A DNA stretch of 35,924 nt from Acidobacteriota bacterium (GTDB lineage Bacteria; Acidobacteriota; Terriglobia; Terriglobales; Acidobacteriaceae). Position numbers and translations under genes: made by a program. The stretch is from assembly GCA_018268855.1 (NCBI GenBank), contig JAFDVR010000018.1:1-35924 (forward strand), written 5' to 3'. Positions within the stretch are counted from its first letter, which is position 1; the number at the start of each line of letters is the position of its first letter. Positions 14,798 to 23,834 of this stretch are shown one piece after another. Under the pieces are notes generated by a model. It made no database searches and had not been told where the DNA came from. It worked only from the letters and a program-made list of their open reading frames with translations.

Positions 14798-15301
14798 TCA
14801 GACTGCGGAGCGCGCTTTTTCCAGGAGCGCCTGTGCCCTGGCAGCGCCGTGGCGCGCGAGAACGCGGAAGCGCCGGCCTTCGAGTTCTGAGTAGTTCACG
14901 AAGAAGCCTTCCAGTTCTGCGAGCAGTTGTTCAGGAAGCTCGCGTATGTCGGTAACACCGGCGTAGGCGTGGTTCACTTCTGCGATGGCGAGGACGCGGT
15001 CGTTGCGCTGGCGTTTGCGTCCTTCGATCTGTTCGGCTTCGATAACGCCAACGATACGCACGGGCAGATGACAGCCGGGGAATGCCGGTTCGTCCATCAG
15101 CACAAGGACGTCGAGCGGATCTCCGTCACCACCCTTTGTGCCTGGAACGAAGCCGAAGTCGTATGGGAAGACCATACCTGCGGGCAGGACCTTCTTGAGT
15201 ACGAAGGCGCGCTGCTCTTCCTCGAAGGCATACTTGTTGCGGCTGCCCTTCGGCGTTTCGATGATGACGGTGACGCTGTCGTTCTTTTTGGATTTCGACA
15301 T
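14798..15301 (-). CDS. ppa: Inorganic pyrophosphatase, family I
   Basis: A 167-residue enzyme hydrolysing pyrophosphate to two phosphates in the cytosol. The signature DGDPLDVLVL holds Asp59, Asp61 and Asp64, metal ligands of family I; ETPKGSRNKYAFEE supplies the conserved Lys/Arg/Glu near the N-terminus. The metal-site region after it reads RNDRVLAIAE. Length is slightly under E. coli PPase (175), as expected. AAGGA lies just before the ATG at 15301. Downstream nadD makes pyrophosphate, so co-expression is sensible. The beta-barrel gene lies 18 bases upstream on the same strand. Confidence 0.96.
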   Translation of the reverse strand: MSKSKKNDSVTVIIETPKGSRNKYAFEEEQRAFVLKKVLPAGMVFPYDFGFVPGTKGGDGDPLDVLVLMDEPAFPGCHLPVRIVGVIEAEQIEGRKRQRNDRVLAIAEVNHAYAGVTDIRELPEQLLAELEGFFVNYSELEGRRFRVLARHGAARAQALLEKARSAV

Positions 15302-15319
15302 GGCGTTCCTTGTGTGTAC

Positions 15320-15883
15320 TTAGAAGCGGACCGCGAGACCGGTAGATATGTGGAAGGTCCCGTTGGCGCCGTCTTCCCCTTTGCCGAAGGTGGTGAGTGC
15401 GCCTCCGCCGATTTCGACGAGTTTCCAATCGATGCGCGGAAAGACGGTGAGGTCTACACCGCCGCTCAACTCATATTGCAGGATCTTGGTCATGCCTTGG
15501 GGACGACCGTAATTGAATCCGGCGATGCCTGCCGAAGCCTGTACATAAGGCGAGATGGGCAGAGCGAAGCTGTGGATGGAGGCGCGGAGACCGCCCATGC
15601 CATTGTTGAATTTTGCATCGCCGTGCGACAGGATGGAGCCGCGGAAGTCGGTGCCGAGGTGGAGCGGACCGAGATGCATGAAGTCGTTATAGAAACCGAG
15701 TTGCGGGCCGAAGACCCAGGTGCCGTCGGAGAGGTCACCCGCGGTGTCGCCGATGTTACGGGCGCTGGAGTCGATATGTTGCGCGGTGAAATTGAGGTAC
15801 GCACCTATCTGCGCGCGCGCCGTGGATGCGGCGATGGTAAATACGAACAGAACAAGGGCGAAGCGCAGTTTTGCGGTGGTCAT
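15320..15883 (-). CDS. Small outer-membrane beta-barrel protein
   Basis: A 187-residue protein with a signal peptide (KLRFALVLFVFTIAA, cleavage near ARA-Q). The mature chain has alternating hydrophobic/Gly-rich strands (IGAYLNFTAQHID, WVFGPQLGFYNDF, PYVQASAGIAGFNYG) and ends in GLAVRF, a C-terminal aromatic residue as needed by the outer-membrane assembly machinery. About eight strands are likely, so an OmpA/OmpW-sized barrel. The ATG at 15883 lies 12 bases after AGGAG; a TTG at 15892 lies closer (3 bases), so the true start is uncertain. An inverted repeat ATGTC-N5-GACAT lies just upstream. Function unknown. Confidence 0.75.
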   Translation of the reverse strand: MTTAKLRFALVLFVFTIAASTARAQIGAYLNFTAQHIDSSARNIGDTAGDLSDGTWVFGPQLGFYNDFMHLGPLHLGTDFRGSILSHGDAKFNNGMGGLRASIHSFALPISPYVQASAGIAGFNYGRPQGMTKILQYELSGGVDLTVFPRIDWKLVEIGGGALTTFGKGEDGANGTFHISTGLAVRF

Positions 15884-15900
15884 CAAATACAAATTCTCCT

Positions 15901-15915
15901 ATGTCGATTAGACAT
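15901..15915. promoter_or_regulatory. Small perfect inverted repeat upstream of the beta-barrel gene
   Basis: ATGTC-GATTA-GACAT sits directly upstream of the AGGAG of the beta-barrel gene. It could be an operator for a dimeric repressor, but at five-base arms it may be chance. Confidence 0.3.
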
Positions 15916-16000
15916 GGAGGGGCGGTGATGGTTGTTTACCGTTGCGATTACCTGCATGCCAAGACGCAACGTCTATGGGACAACCTCCTGCGCAACGCAT

Positions 16001-17095
16001 CTAGCGGGAACGCTTTGAAGGCGGCGGAGGCGGGTAGCTAGGTTTGAGCTTTACGATGGGCGGCGGTTCGGGCAGGGGATTGTCCTTGCGGAACTGCTCG
16101 ACTGCTTTTGCGATGGCGTACTTTAGCTCTTCCACGCCTTCGCCGGTGACGGCGGAGATGGCGAAGAAGGGCAGCTTCTTTCGCTTTGCCATGGCCTGTA
16201 GTTTTTTCAGCTTGTCAGGGTTGGCGGCATCGATCTTTGCGGCAACGACCAGGACAGGTTTGTCATCGAGGCCGTGACCGAACTGCGAGAGTTCCTGCGA
16301 GATGATTTTGAAGTCGTCCACAGGATTGTCGCGACCTGATGCGTCGGAGACATCGACAAGGTGAACGAGTACGCCGGTACGTTCGATATGCCGCAGGAAC
16401 TGTACGCCGAGACCGGCGCCTTGCGATGCGCCTTCGATGAGGCCGGGCATGTCTGCGATGACGAACGACAGTGCGTGGGGGAACTCGCCGACCTGCACGA
16501 CGCCGAGGTTGGGCTCCAGTGTGGTGAAGGCGTAGTTTGCGATCTTGGGCCGGGCAGCGCTGAGGCGCGAGATGAGCGTGGATTTACCGACGTTGGGGAA
16601 ACCGACGAGGCCGGCGTCTGCAAGCAGTTTGAGTTCGAGGCGGTAGTTGTGCTGCTCGCCTGGGCGGCCGAGCTCGTGTTCGCGCGGAGCCTGATGGGTG
16701 GAGCTGGCAAAGTGCTGGTTGCCGCGTCCGCCGCGTCCACCCTTGGCGATAACGATGGTTTCGCCTTCGTGCAGAAAGTCGTGGATGAGGGTGCCGGTGT
16801 CATCGTCGAAGAGCATGGTGCCGACGGGGACTTTCAGCTCGGTGGGCTTGCCGGTGGTGCCGCTGCAGTTGGAGCCTTCGCCGTGTCCGCCGCGCTCTCC
16901 TTTGTACTCCGGGTTGTAGCGGAAGTGGACGAGCGTGTTGTGCATCTTGGATGCAGTCATCAGCACGTCGCCGCCGTGCCCGCCGTCGCCGCCCGAGGGG
17001 CCCCCGCGCGGGACAAACTTTTCGCGCCGGAATGCAACGCAGCCATTGCCGCCATCGCCGGCCTTTACGCGGATTCGTGCCTCATCAATAAACAT
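16001..17095 (-). CDS. obgE: Obg family GTPase
   Basis: A 364-residue GTPase linked to ribosome assembly and stress control. The glycine-rich Obg fold (about residues 1-158) has [20 protein letters not shown] and [12 protein letters not shown]. The G domain has G1 GFPNVGKS (165-172), switch [12 protein letters not shown]3 DMPG (215-218) and G5 [11 protein letters not shown]. The G4 motif reads AAKID (286-289 AKID) where NKxD is standard, so the Asn that contacts guanine is replaced by Ala. The tail is short and Pro-rich ([16 protein letters not shown]). The ATG at 17095 starts the family N-terminus MFIDEARI; an ATG at 17110 is also in frame. Confidence 0.96.
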   Translation of the reverse strand: MFIDEARIRVKAGDGGNGCVAFRREKFVPRGGPSGGDGGHGGDVLMTASKMHNTLVHFRYNPEYKGERGGHGEGSNCSGTTGKPTELKVPVGTMLFDDDTGTLIHDFLHEGETIVIAKGGRGGRGNQHFASSTHQAPREHELGRPGEQHNYRLELKLLADAGLVGFPNVGKSTLISRLSAARPKIANYAFTTLEPNLGVVQVGEFPHALSFVIADMPGLIEGASQGAGLGVQFLRHIERTGVLVHLVDVSDASGRDNPVDDFKIISQELSQFGHGLDDKPVLVVAAKIDAANPDKLKKLQAMAKRKKLPFFAISAVTGEGVEELKYAIAKAVEQFRKDNPLPEPPPIVKLKPSYPPPPPSKRSR

Positions 17096-17194
17096 GCTTT
17101 CCCGTCCCAATCTCCAGTTTAGAAGATGCAGCTAAGAGCGGTGGCGTCCTTTAGAATCTGATTTCTACCCATCCTCAAGATACTTGGCTCTGCT

Positions 17195-20100
17195 GTGAGA
17201 GAGGTCCTTTTGCTGAAGCTCGTCCGCTGTTCGTGTTTGCTGTTGCTGATTGCCATGACGATGCGTGCGCAGGACATGGTTACGGGCGCTTTGCGCGGAA
17301 CAGTGGTGGACCGGAGTGGCGCCGTGGTGCTGAGCGCGTCAGTTGTGGTGGAGGGTCGCGTTTCCCGCGCGATGAACGTGGGAGAAGATGGCGGCTTTCT
17401 GGTAGCGCAGCTCCCTCCCGGCGAGTATCGCGTGCGCATCACAGCGCCTGCGCTGGCCACGCTTGAAATCAGAGATGTTGTGGTTGTGTTGGGTGCCGTG
17501 ACAGAAGTGCGTGCGGAGTTGCAGCCCCTTTCCGTAAGGACAACCGTTGATGTGCATGCGGATGATCTTGCGCAGATGCCGGAGAGCGCGTCGTCTGCTT
17601 TGAACCAGACGATTGCTCCGCAGGAGCTGGAGGACCTCCCACTCAATGGACGGCGGTGGCAGGACTTTGCGCTGCTGGTTCCGGGTGTGATCTCTGCGGA
17701 TACATTGGAGGCGCGCATCAGCTTTCATGCCGTGGCCACGACGCAGAGCAGTTATGCGCTGGATGGCTTCAGCGATACACGGAGTTTTAGCGGTGGGCCA
17801 CGCGGAGGAACGCGCGCTGCGTTGCGTGTTCCGCAATCGGCTGTGCGTGAGTTTCGTGTGCAGGGCGCGGATGCGCCAGTGTCGATGGGCTTTGCTGCGG
17901 GAGGCACAATTACTGCGGTGACGCGTGCGGGATCACTGCGAAGGAGCGGATCGGCTTTCGTGCAAGTACGCAGTAATCTTTTTGCGGCGACGGACCCTTC
18001 CGCTATGTACACGCGTTACAACAACGGTGCGCCCACGCAGGGGTATGCGCGTCCGCAGGACCTGCGTGCGCAGTGGGGCGCGACTTCGGGCGGACCGGTT
18101 TCGCGGCTGCACCGCATCTTTTATCACCTGAGTTATGAGCAGCAGCGGCGCGGATTTCCGGCGGTCTCGTCGCCTGCATCGCCAAACTTCTATCAGCTCA
18201 CGCCAACGCAGACTGCGTTGTTGCAGACGCGCGGCGTGACGATAGCAAAGATCAGATCTGCATTGGACTATCTGGATAGTCTTACGGGCGTGGTGCATCG
18301 CCGCGCGGACGAGATTGCGTTTGTGCCGCGCGTGGATTGGGAGCATGGCGATGCAGACCAGTTCATGTTTTCGTGGAACCACATGCAGCGAAGCGCTCCT
18401 GCCGGATTGCGTTCGCAGACGGTGGTAGCGCGTGGCGCGGCGAGTTTTGGCGATGATCGCATTGTGACGGACGCCGCGGATGCACGCTGGTCGCATAGCT
18501 TCAGCGCGGCTACGGTGAATCAACTTGGTATTGGTGTTTCACGCGATCTGGAGAGGCAGCAGGCGCAAAGCGCATTGCCGCAGGAGCCGCACACCGGGCC
18601 GAATGGATTTTCTCCGCAGGTGCGCATCGGCAGTGAATTTACTTTCGGCAAGCCTGCAACACTCGGAAGGAAACGCTACCCCGATGAGCGGCGCTTGCAG
18701 GTGTTCGATACGTTTAGCTGGTCGCACCATGCATCGTTGTTGCAGATGGGTGTTTCCGCTTCGGTGGTAGATGAGCGAATTGCATCGCTGCAGAACGAAG
18801 AGGGCAGCTATGCGTACAGCAACAGCACGGCTGCCGGGCGCGCTGGCGCGCTGGTGGACTGGATTACGGACTATACATTTTCGTCGAATGCATATCCGAA
18901 CGGCGCATGCCCAAGCATCTACGCGCCGAACCACTACTTCTGTTTCCAGTCGTATACGCAGAGTTTTGGTGTGTCGTCGATCGCCTTCAAGACGGCGGAG
19001 ATGGCTGCATTTCTTCAGGAGGAGTGGAGGCCGACAGCATCGCTGCTGGTGGAGGCGGGTGTCCGTTATGAGTTCTTCCGTTTCCCTGACGCGCAGCATC
19101 CAAATGCCGCGCTGGATGCGCTGTTTGGCAATTTTGCCAGCACATCGTACCTGCCGCGCGATGCGAACAATGTAGCGCCGCGCGCTGCGGTGGCGTGGTC
19201 TTCGCCTTCGCGCAAGACGGTGGCGCGCGTGAGCTATGGCTTGTACTTTGGCCGGGTGCCATCCGCTACGGTATGGTCTGCGCTATCGCGCACAGCATTG
19301 CCGCAGAGCGTTGCGAACGTGCGGCTCACGCCGCAGACGGTGATTAGTTCCGCATGCGCGTCGGCGGGCAACAACTTTGGGTATCCATCAACATATATCT
19401 GCACGCCATCGAGCGTGATGTTGCGTACTACGGGCGCTGTGCTTTTTGGGAATGACTTTCAACTGCCGGCTGTGTCGCAGGCGCAGTTCTCGGTGGAGCA
19501 CCAGTTTGGCGGCTACGTTTTGAGCGCGGCGTATCTGAACTTCTCCGCGCGACAGCTTCCAAACTCCACGGACTTGAATATTGCGCCGAGTACGGGGAGC
19601 GCGGTTTTCCGCGTGGTGCGTGGCGACCGTCGCGGCGAGGCGGGTGTGCGGGATGGCGATATGTTTGTCGTGCCTCTCTATACGGCGCGCGTGAATTACA
19701 GCTTTGGACCGGTTACGGGTGTGATCTCGAATGCGAGCGCGAGCCATCACAGCGTTACGCTGGCTGCGCGCAGGCGGCTGCGCAACGGATTCTCCATGCG
19801 TGCTTCATGGACGTATGGCAAAACACTCGATTATGGACAGGACCATTCCGCGCTGCCGCTCGATAACGGCCAGTTCGATCCGTTCAATGTCCGTTATGAT
19901 CGCGCGGTGTCTGATCTGGACCGCCGGCATCGTGTGGTGATGAGCGCATTTGCGGAGCCGGAGTTTCATGGAGGAGAGAAGAAGCGCGCGTTTGCCAATG
20001 GATGGAGTGTGGCACCGGTGTTCTCTGCATCTTCGGGACGCCCGTACAGTTATCTGATCTCCGGCGGCACGTCTCTTAGTGGAGGCACGGAGAGCATCAA

Positions 20101-20455
20101 CGGCTCTGGTGGATTGCGATATCTGCCCAGCGTGGGGCGGAATACGTTGCGGCTGCCGTGGACGGAGAACCTGAATTTGCGGCTCGCCAAGCGGGTGCGA
20201 TTTACAGACAAGCTGCGCACGCGGGTGTATGCGGATGCCTTTAACGTGTTGAATGGGAGCAATGCCACGCGCGTGCAGCAGCGGGCGTTTCTTGTAGGCG
20301 ATAAGTCTGCCGGGGTCACGCCGCTGATCTATCAGGATGCGGCTGCTGTTGCCGCCGAGGGCTTGACGACGCAGCCGTTCGGCACGCGCAATGGATCGGG
20401 CACGCTGCTGGCGCGACAGCGCGAGTTTCAGTTCGGCGTGCGCGTGGAGTGGTAA
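17195..20455 (+). CDS. TonB-dependent receptor with carboxypeptidase-regulatory domain (Oar-like)
   Basis: A 1086-residue outer-membrane protein. A signal peptide (CSCLLLLIAMTMRA-Q) is followed by a carboxypeptidase-regulatory-like beta-sandwich (about residues 30-105; ALRGTVVDRSGAVVLSAS, LPPGEYRVRITAPA), a plug-like domain (about 115-235; LPLNGRRWQDFALLVPGV, TQSSYALDGFSDTRSF) and a long beta-barrel ending in FQFGVRVEW with a C-terminal Trp. This layout is the common Oar-like type in Acidobacteriota, often tied to uptake of large substrates, unknown here. The start is uncertain: GTG at 17195 lacks a clear Shine-Dalgarno, while TTG at 17210 has GAGAGG upstream. It is divergent from obg with about 99 bases between starts. 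Confidence 0.9.
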   Translation: MREVLLLKLVRCSCLLLLIAMTMRAQDMVTGALRGTVVDRSGAVVLSASVVVEGRVSRAMNVGEDGGFLVAQLPPGEYRVRITAPALATLEIRDVVVVLGAVTEVRAELQPLSVRTTVDVHADDLAQMPESASSALNQTIAPQELEDLPLNGRRWQDFALLVPGVISADTLEARISFHAVATTQSSYALDGFSDTRSFSGGPRGGTRAALRVPQSAVREFRVQGADAPVSMGFAAGGTITAVTRAGSLRRSGSAFVQVRSNLFAATDPSAMYTRYNNGAPTQGYARPQDLRAQWGATSGGPVSRLHRIFYHLSYEQQRRGFPAVSSPASPNFYQLTPTQTALLQTRGVTIAKIRSALDYLDSLTGVVHRRADEIAFVPRVDWEHGDADQFMFSWNHMQRSAPAGLRSQTVVARGAASFGDDRIVTDAADARWSHSFSAATVNQLGIGVSRDLERQQAQSALPQEPHTGPNGFSPQVRIGSEFTFGKPATLGRKRYPDERRLQVFDTFSWSHHASLLQMGVSASVVDERIASLQNEEGSYAYSNSTAAGRAGALVDWITDYTFSSNAYPNGACPSIYAPNHYFCFQSYTQSFGVSSIAFKTAEMAAFLQEEWRPTASLLVEAGVRYEFFRFPDAQHPNAALDALFGNFASTSYLPRDANNVAPRAAVAWSSPSRKTVARVSYGLYFGRVPSATVWSALSRTALPQSVANVRLTPQTVISSACASAGNNFGYPSTYICTPSSVMLRTTGAVLFGNDFQLPAVSQAQFSVEHQFGGYVLSAAYLNFSARQLPNSTDLNIAPSTGSAVFRVVRGDRRGEAGVRDGDMFVVPLYTARVNYSFGPVTGVISNASASHHSVTLAARRRLRNGFSMRASWTYGKTLDYGQDHSALPLDNGQFDPFNVRYDRAVSDLDRRHRVVMSAFAEPEFHGGEKKRAFANGWSVAPVFSASSGRPYSYLISGGTSLSGGTESINGSGGLRYLPSVGRNTLRLPWTENLNLRLAKRVRFTDKLRTRVYADAFNVLNGSNATRVQQRAFLVGDKSAGVTPLIYQDAAAVAAEGLTTQPFGTRNGSGTLLARQREFQFGVRVEW

Positions 20456-20456
20456 G

Positions 20457-21593
20457 TTACTCTGCGCGCGCGATCATCTCGGCGAGAAGAAGGGTGCGCG
20501 GTGCGAGGTGCTCGATCAGCAACGATTCGTGTGTGGCGTGCGCGCCTTCTCCTACTGCTCCCATGCCGTCGAGTGTCGGTACGCCGATGCCCGCGGTGAA
20601 GTTTCCGTCGGAGCCGCCGCCGGTAGAGGCTTCGGTGAGATGGAAACCGAGTCCGGATGCGATGGCGCGCGCCTGTTCGAAGAGTTTTATGGTTTTGTCA
20701 GTTCGCTCCATGGGAGGGCGGTTGATGCCGCCGGTGATCGTGAGCGTGCAGGCTGGATCTTCGCAACGAAGATTCTGAAATAGCCCATCGATGCGCGATG
20801 CGTCTTCCATGCGCGCGATGCGGACGTCTACCTCGGCCCATGCTTCCGCAGCCACTACGTTGCTGCGCGTGCCTCCACTAATGACGCCGGGATTCACCGT
20901 AAGGCCGGTGGAGAGGTCAGTGAACTTTTCTACCTTGAGCAACAAGCGCGCGAGTTCGAGGATGGCGGAGTGACCGCTATGGAAGTCCACGCCTGCATGG
21001 GACGCTACGCCGGTGACGTGCAGTTTGTAGCTGCCCACACCTTTGCGCGCTGTTTTGTAGGAGGCAGTGTCGATGCCCTGCGCCGGTTCCAGAACAAAGA
21101 CGGCGCTTGCTTCGCGCGCGCATTTTTTGGTGTACGGACGCGAGACGGTGCTGCCCACTTCTTCATCGGGATTGAGGAGAAGAATGATGGGCGGAGTGTT
21201 GCGTCCGGCTTCGCGCAACATATCGATCGCTTCAAACGCCATTACCACGCCACACTTCATATCCAGTGTGCCAGGCCCCCAGATGCGCATGCGGCCTTGT
21301 GCATCACGTTCGATGCGATAGGGCATCCTGCGCAGTGTGCCCATGGGCCATACGGTGTCCAGATGGCCAAGCAGCAGGATGGGCTTGAGTGCTTTATCTC
21401 CTGCGAAGCGGACCTCCATCACATCGCCGTGCGTGTTGTTGGCGTGGCGCGTGACGAGAGCGCCCATCGCTTCGGCCCATCGCTGCACGCAATCGTTCGC
21501 GCGATTTACGGCCGCGGAGTCTTCGCTTGGCGATTCGATTTCTACCAGTTCGTGCAGGCGGCCTTGCAGGCGGTCATGGTTCACAGAGAGCAT
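20457..21593 (-). CDS. M20 family metallopeptidase (glutamate carboxypeptidase-like)
   Basis: A 378-residue zinc hydrolase. The metal and catalytic residues are visible: LLLGHLDTVWP (His77, Asp79), GPGTLDMKCG (Asp111, bridging), NPDEEVGS (Glu144/Glu145, base and ligand), VLEP (Glu169) and the final His in HATHESLL. A dimerisation domain interrupts the catalytic part (about residues 180-290; GVASHAGVDFHSGHSAILELA). M20 members remove amino-acid residues from peptides or acyl amino acids; sequence resembles the CPG2/glutamate carboxypeptidase group, but the substrate is not certain. No signal peptide is seen. ATG 21593 was preferred; ATG 21611 is also possible. It converges on the TonB receptor, with stops about one base apart. 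Confidence 0.9.
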   Translation of the reverse strand: MLSVNHDRLQGRLHELVEIESPSEDSAAVNRANDCVQRWAEAMGALVTRHANNTHGDVMEVRFAGDKALKPILLLGHLDTVWPMGTLRRMPYRIERDAQGRMRIWGPGTLDMKCGVVMAFEAIDMLREAGRNTPPIILLLNPDEEVGSTVSRPYTKKCAREASAVFVLEPAQGIDTASYKTARKGVGSYKLHVTGVASHAGVDFHSGHSAILELARLLLKVEKFTDLSTGLTVNPGVISGGTRSNVVAAEAWAEVDVRIARMEDASRIDGLFQNLRCEDPACTLTITGGINRPPMERTDKTIKLFEQARAIASGLGFHLTEASTGGGSDGNFTAGIGVPTLDGMGAVGEGAHATHESLLIEHLAPRTLLLAEMIARAE

Positions 21594-21717
21594 GTTGGAG
21601 TTATAGAGCATTCTGCTGCGCGGAGGGCGGATCGCTTCGCGGGGTGCTCCTGTTGGTCGGGATGAAGAGTTGTAATGGGTATGGCGAAGTTCCTTGCTTG
21701 CATGGCTGATATGCAAA

Positions 21718-21809
21718 GGGCTGAAGCCCACTGCTCCCGGGCGCGCTTTGCGCTCGCGCTGCGCACTCGGTCGAGATGACGAACTGTATGGAGCGATTCG
21801 GTCGAGATG
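21718..21809 (+). repeat. Dispersed palindromic and direct repeat cluster
   Basis: The palindromic GGGCTGAAGCCC is at 21718-21729, and TCGGTCGAGATG occurs at 21767-21778 and 21798-21809. The GGGCTxxAGCCC phrase also appears at 34544-34555 (GGGCTTTAGCCC). The stretch 21594-21885 holds no convincing gene; the last bases carry the AAAGGAG of the next gene. Confidence 0.7.
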
Positions 21810-21885
21810 TTTTTGGCATGACGGACGCTTCTCGCCGACGTACGATAGTGAGCACCCCCGAAGATTTGTTTGTAAAGGAGCCTGC

Positions 21886-22413
21886 ATGCTCAAAAAGATT
21901 TTGCTCACGCTGGTGATTGTGATCGTTGCCATCCTGATTTTTGCGGCGACGAAGCCGGACACATACCGTGTGGAGCGCTCCATCAGCATCAGCGCGCCGC
22001 CAGAGAAGCCGTTTGCGCTGATTGATGATTTTCACCACTGGGACCTTTGGTCGCCGTGGGCGCACCTCGATCCGAACGTCAAGGTGACATACAGTGGACC
22101 GTCGAGCGGCAAGGGCGCGGTGTATGCGTGGGAGGGCAACAGCAAGGTGGGCGCTGGGCGCATGGAGATCCTGGACGATGCGCCGTCCTCGCATGTGAAT
22201 ATCAAGCTCGATTTTTTTAAACCGATGCAAGGCACCAGCATGACGGACTTCCAGCTCACGCCGGAAGGAAACGGCACGCGCGTGACCTGGGTGATGAGCG
22301 GAGATATGAATTACGTCTCCAAGGTGATGTGTGTTTTCTCGTCGATGGACAAGATGATTGGCAAGGACTTTGAGAAGGGCCTGCAGAAGATGAAAACGCA
22401 GGCGGAGAAATAG
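21886..22413 (+). CDS. Membrane-anchored SRPBCC (polyketide cyclase-like) protein
   Basis: A 175-residue protein with one N-terminal hydrophobic segment (ILLTLVIVIVAILIFAA, uncleaved anchor or signal) and an SRPBCC ligand-binding fold (VERSISISAPPEKPFALIDDFHHWDLWSPWAHLDPNV-type opening, then GKGAVYAWEGNSKVG and TRVTWVMSGDMN). It belongs to the Polyketide_cyc2-like group, frequent in bacteria, with mostly unknown ligands. AAAGGAG lies at a good distance before ATG 21886. It is 57 bases before the membrane trio on the same strand and may be co-transcribed, so it could deliver or sense a hydrophobic ligand for those proteins (inference). Confidence 0.85.
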   Translation: MLKKILLTLVIVIVAILIFAATKPDTYRVERSISISAPPEKPFALIDDFHHWDLWSPWAHLDPNVKVTYSGPSSGKGAVYAWEGNSKVGAGRMEILDDAPSSHVNIKLDFFKPMQGTSMTDFQLTPEGNGTRVTWVMSGDMNYVSKVMCVFSSMDKMIGKDFEKGLQKMKTQAEK

Positions 22414-22470
22414 TCGTATGATCAAACGGTTCCGGTTTGGTACAGGTTTCGCGATTGAGGGGTCGCTGAA

Positions 22471-23040
22471 ATGGAAATCTCACTGCATGCATTGATGAAT
22501 GTGATGCACGGCCTGCTCTTCGGCGGGTTCTTTCTCATGGTGGCATGGGGAGGGCTGATGGCCCTTGTGCGCTCGTCGTATGAAGAGGTGCCATCGCGGC
22601 TGACGCCAGGCGGATATCGCTGGGAGCATGGTTACTGGACCACCGCTGCCGCCCTTGGATGGGCTGCGGTGTTGAGCGGAGCGTATATGGTGTATCCGTG
22701 GTATCGCGCGACTCCGCCCGCAGGGACGACCGACCTGACGACGTTTGCGAAGGCGAAGTTGTTGAGCGATCCGCGTACCGTGTATTGGCACACCATCGGC
22801 ATGGAGTGGAAGGAACACGTCGCCTTTTTTGCCCCGATTGCCATTACGCTGGTGGCGTATCTGGTGTGGCGGTATCGCGGCGATCTGCGGCACTTTCCGC
22901 AGGTGCGGCGCGCGGCTACTGTGTTTGCCACGGTGGCGCTGTTTGCAACACTGGTCGCGGGTTTCTTTGGCGCGATGCTCGACAAGGCCGCGCCTATGCA
23001 GGGCGGGCGTAACATCACCTTCTTCCGGAGCGCGAAATGA
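22471..23040 (+). CDS. Four-helix membrane protein, His-rich, unknown function
   Basis: A 189-residue protein with hydrophobic segments near residues 10-33, 57-77, 117-134 and 147-169. Histidines lie at or near membrane edges (H6, H13, H53, H107, H116, H141), with conserved-looking Trp/Tyr segments (WEHGYWTTAAALGW, MVYPWYRAT, VYWHTIGMEWKEH). This would suit a heme or quinone binding membrane protein, but no recognised motif proves it. The gene's ATGA stop overlaps the next gene's start (23037). It is first of a three-gene membrane unit ending in DoxX. I do not recognise the family. Confidence 0.72.
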   Translation: MEISLHALMNVMHGLLFGGFFLMVAWGGLMALVRSSYEEVPSRLTPGGYRWEHGYWTTAAALGWAAVLSGAYMVYPWYRATPPAGTTDLTTFAKAKLLSDPRTVYWHTIGMEWKEHVAFFAPIAITLVAYLVWRYRGDLRHFPQVRRAATVFATVALFATLVAGFFGAMLDKAAPMQGGRNITFFRSAK

Positions 23041-23378
23041 TCACGCCGATAGATGCTGCCAGGCCCCGGCTCTCGAATGGCCCTGCCGCTGCTGCAATTC
23101 TTTCTGCTGCTGTGGGCTGTTTTACCATCGGACTTTTGCAACTTGCGGCGGATATTTCGCCAGCGGTGAATAAAGCGCTGGTCTTCTATAAGGGCAGCGG
23201 CGCGCTCTCCGGCGAGACCACGATTGCCATTGTGCTGTGGCTGGCGCTTTGGTTTGTGCTCAACCGTGTGTGGAGGTTGAAGACGGTCAAGCTGGGCACG
23301 ATCAATGTGGTTTCCATGGTGTTGCTGGTGGCGGGCATTGCGCTTACCTTTCCGCCAATTGTGGATGCCATGAAGTAG
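23037..23378 (+). CDS. Small membrane protein, three predicted helices, unknown
   Basis: A 113-residue protein with hydrophobic segments near residues 18-38, 62-79 and 88-107. The start overlaps the upstream stop as ATGA, so the two are very likely translated together and probably interact. No motif is recognised. The loop between the first and second segments (VNKALVFYKGSGALSGETT) is the most polar part. DoxX follows 15 bases later. Candidate role: subunit of a membrane redox or transport complex with the two neighbours. Confidence 0.7.
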   Translation: MITPIDAARPRLSNGPAAAAILSAAVGCFTIGLLQLAADISPAVNKALVFYKGSGALSGETTIAIVLWLALWFVLNRVWRLKTVKLGTINVVSMVLLVAGIALTFPPIVDAMK

Positions 23379-23393
23379 ATCGATAGGAGGAAC

Positions 23394-23810
23394 ATGATGT
23401 CCTCGCAAACACGTTATGACCTTGCGCGGCTTGTGCTGCGCATTCTGGTTGGCTGGGTCTTTCTGTCGGAGGGCATTCAGAAGTTTCTCTTCCCCGCAGC
23501 GCTCGGAGTGGGGCGCTTTGCCAAAATCGGTATTCCCTATCCGCAGTACACGGCACCGTTTGTAGGTGGAGTAGAGATTATCTGTGGTCTGCTGCTGATC
23601 GTAGGAGCGTTTGTCTCTGTCGCGTGTGTTGGTCTGCTCGCCGTGATTCTCACAGCCATCATTACCACCAAGGTGCCGATGCTGGCGAAACAGGGCGTGT
23701 GGGCCACGCTGCATGAGGCGCGCACGGATGTGTCCATGCTGCTTGGGCTCATTGCGATTCTGCTGCTGGGCGCAGGTGGATACGCATTGCGGCCACAGCG
23801 GAGGGGATGA
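23394..23810 (+). CDS. DoxX family membrane protein
   Basis: A 138-residue protein of the DoxX/DoxD family with four hydrophobic helices. The opening DLARLVLRILVGWVFLSEGIQKFLFP is the standard DoxX pattern (R-x3-G-x3-l-x-G-x2-K), followed by FVGGVEIICGLLLIVG. Members are linked to quinone chemistry, thiosulfate oxidation or oxidative-stress defence, and many are unassigned. A strong AGGAGG lies ahead of adjacent ATGs at 23394 and 23397, so the start is certain to one codon. It closes the trio with the two unknown membrane genes. Confidence 0.9.
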   Translation: MMSSQTRYDLARLVLRILVGWVFLSEGIQKFLFPAALGVGRFAKIGIPYPQYTAPFVGGVEIICGLLLIVGAFVSVACVGLLAVILTAIITTKVPMLAKQGVWATLHEARTDVSMLLGLIAILLLGAGGYALRPQRRG

Positions 23811-23834
23811 TTAGCCGTTTTGCCGACGTGGAAG

